The notes beneath the pieces are model-generated. The model saw only the letters and a list, made by a program, of their open reading frames with translations. It searched no databases and was not told the DNA's origin. From contig OZ029918.1 in assembly GCA_964023275.1 (NCBI GenBank), positions 14,826,355-14,890,354 of the forward strand: DNA of 64,000 bases, read 5' to 3'. Both the position numbers and the translations under genes were made by a program. This document shows, one piece after another, positions 62,421 through 64,000 of the stretch (positions are counted from its first letter, which is position 1; every line of letters begins with the position of its first letter). This stretch comes from Norana najaformis (Eukaryota > Annelida > Clitellata > Crassiclitellata > Hormogastridae).

Positions 62421-63532
62421 AGAAGAATCTAAATGATCACAGATATCACGGGAAACGACTAAGCTTACACGACACACCGATCTTGTATTACTGTGCTGCT
62501 GGGCTGCCTCGCCGGTTCCCCTGAGTATAATGCACTTTGTGCTTCAACCCATTTCCTATGCATAAGAGAACTTCATGCAAAAATGTATAACCTTTCAAGA
62601 AATGCAAAAAATGTCTAGTCTTTTAAATATATGCAACAACCAAAAATTTAATTCAGTTTGTATATAACAATCAGCATAGATGGCTAATGCCATACTTTCT
62701 GCTGGACTCCCTCATTCACACCGTTAATTACACGTATACCTTGATCTGCTTAACATGAGCTGATGTCTAATTCATATCACTCCAATGTATCCATAATAAG
62801 CCCTGACAATAACTGCGCATGTAATTAATCCGTTTTAAGTATTTAAATTTTGAAAGCATTCTAAAATTTCTTGTTGGCACAAATTCATATAACAAAAGAT
62901 GGCTATTCCTTGTGACTAATATCTTTTGTTTCATCCACAACAATAGACTAATAAACAAATTTCTTCACCACTTCTATCATTTGTTCCATAATAATATCTG
63001 CCAATTTAACCAGGATTTTATTTGGTGGTCCACCGGGGAGTCAGCCACACACTCATTTGGTGGGGCGTTAGAGCCGCCTCGAACGAATGGAATGGCGGAC
63101 TGATAAAGCGATAAAACGCTGAACAAACATCTACAAAGGATGGATGAAAGAAAGGACAAGAGGATCAGTTGAAAGACCGGGCAAAAGGCCGGACGAAGAG
63201 AAAGACGGAGAGTAAGTGCCTTTTCTCCCTATTTGGAAAGGTCGCCTGCGTGCTATGGAGCGACTGAAGCGCTCATCTGTGGTGCTCACCAGCACAGGGT
63301 TGGTACTTTCATTCAGACACAGGGTTCCTAAGTCATGAGACAAAACTCTGATGACCAAAGAAGACCTGTAAGAGCGCTGCCTGGCTGTAGCCCAGAGTCA
63401 TTGTACTTCAGCATGGAATTGTCGATAGTGAATCTCAGCGTTCAGGCCACATTATCTGCTGATGTCGCACATTAATTTTAAGTTCAAGGAAGCTAGCAAC
63501 TGATATTTTCTGATAGAAAAACATCTTACAGG

Positions 63533-63536
<4 letters not shown>

Positions 63537-63568
<32 letters not shown>
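63537..63568. repeat. (AT)n microsatellite
   Basis: About 30 bp of AT dinucleotides. No gene is supported in 62430-64000. Confidence 0.9.
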
Positions 63569-63571
<3 letters not shown>

Positions 63572-64000
63572 GCTCTAAATATAGATCTGCTCGAGTGATT
63601 AGCCAAATGGTCTATGGTTCAAATTCTAGGACAGATGGATATTTAAAGATTTCAAGAGTGCATTCACTGAACACTGGCGGCGTATAAATCCTGGCGAGGG
63701 AGATGATTGGCCACCTGCCCTCACATTGCTCATTCAGACTTTCTGGCGGCGAATTCTGCTATAATAACCACTTTCGGTCATACTAACTGGAAGCTAAGAC
63801 TAAAAAGGAGTGAATGAAAGATAAAACTCACTAACACTTCAAGACTAGCGTTATCTTGCTGTTAGCGGAATGGTCGACTCTCTTGCTATCTCTAGTAGAA
63901 ATCAATGTATATTCACCATCTAATTACGAGCAGCGCAATCAACAAATGACGTCATTTCCTGCTCTTGTAGACGCTGTTTATGCGGCCCAAGTGCAATGTT

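Noticed and set aside
63585-63640. Possible tRNA-derived SINE (GGTTCAAATTC B-box-like)
   Set aside because: No convincing A-box at the right distance.

Overview
The window is nuclear DNA from a multicellular animal. It has spliced genes with GT..AG introns, long AT-rich non-coding stretches, many microsatellites, and remains of several classes of eukaryotic transposon. There are no bacterial-style operons. Composition, intron-rich genes, and the LINE (CR1/L2-like and RTE-like) and Ty3/gypsy repeats fit a marine invertebrate. One decayed gypsy-like element appears to carry integrase before reverse transcriptase, an order reported mainly from deuterostomes (Gmr1-like elements). That is a weak hint towards a deuterostome such as an echinoderm; the species cannot be fixed from this sequence alone.

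Three host genes are supported, all on the + strand. (1) 18950-22397: four phase-matched exons encode a calmodulin/troponin-C-like EF-hand protein whose N-terminal exon I could not find. (2) 26958-32425: two exons joined in phase 0 encode a coiled-coil protein of about 710 residues resembling the LZTS/N4BP3 (FEZ1-domain) family. (3) 45057-46085: a single-exon type II membrane glycosyltransferase of family GT31 (beta-1,3-galactosyltransferase-like).

The most interesting content is mobile DNA. Two copies of one DNA transposon lie at 13887-16510 (+ orientation) and 50980-53297 (- orientation). Each carries an intronless gene for a protein of about 540-550 residues with three CxxC pairs and a plausible D-D-E catalytic triad. 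Each is bounded by long inverted repeats starting CACTGG or CACTAG and flanked by a 3-bp A/T duplication (AAA; TTT). Both genes are broken in the same short linker, one by a TGA codon and one by a small frameshifting deletion. The ends and duplication length suggest the CACTA/Mirage/Chapaev group, but the family is not one I can name. Other clear mobile DNA: a 548-bp non-autonomous element with about 115-bp inverted repeats and an approximate 9-bp duplication (2208-2755); a 167-bp hAT-like element with a perfect 8-bp duplication inside an older LINE (42226-42392); the IN-before-RT gypsy-like remnant (33750-35870, -); an RTE-like LINE (57180-59930, +); about seven other LINE remnants; four related LINE 3' tails in one orientation; tRNA-derived SINE-like pieces; and two LTR-like segments.

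Layout: 1-2200 LINE and SINE remnants; 2208-2755 long-TIR element; 2760-12400 mostly non-coding with a CpG-rich promoter-like patch (4480-5730) and microsatellites; 12486-13880 cluster of inverted repeats; 13887-16510 transposon copy 1; 16511-18900 non-coding; 18950-22397 EF-hand gene with LINE pieces in its introns; 22400-26900 non-coding with (CATC)n and (CTGC)n tracts; 26958-32425 LZTS-like gene; 33750-35870 gypsy remnant; 36000-42470 simple repeats and two LINE remnants; 42947-44850 GC-rich LTR-like tract; 45057-46085 glycosyltransferase; 46100-50975 non-coding with a long palindrome and a LINE; 50980-53297 transposon copy 2; 53300-64000 LTR-like piece, SINE, RTE-like LINE and simple repeats.
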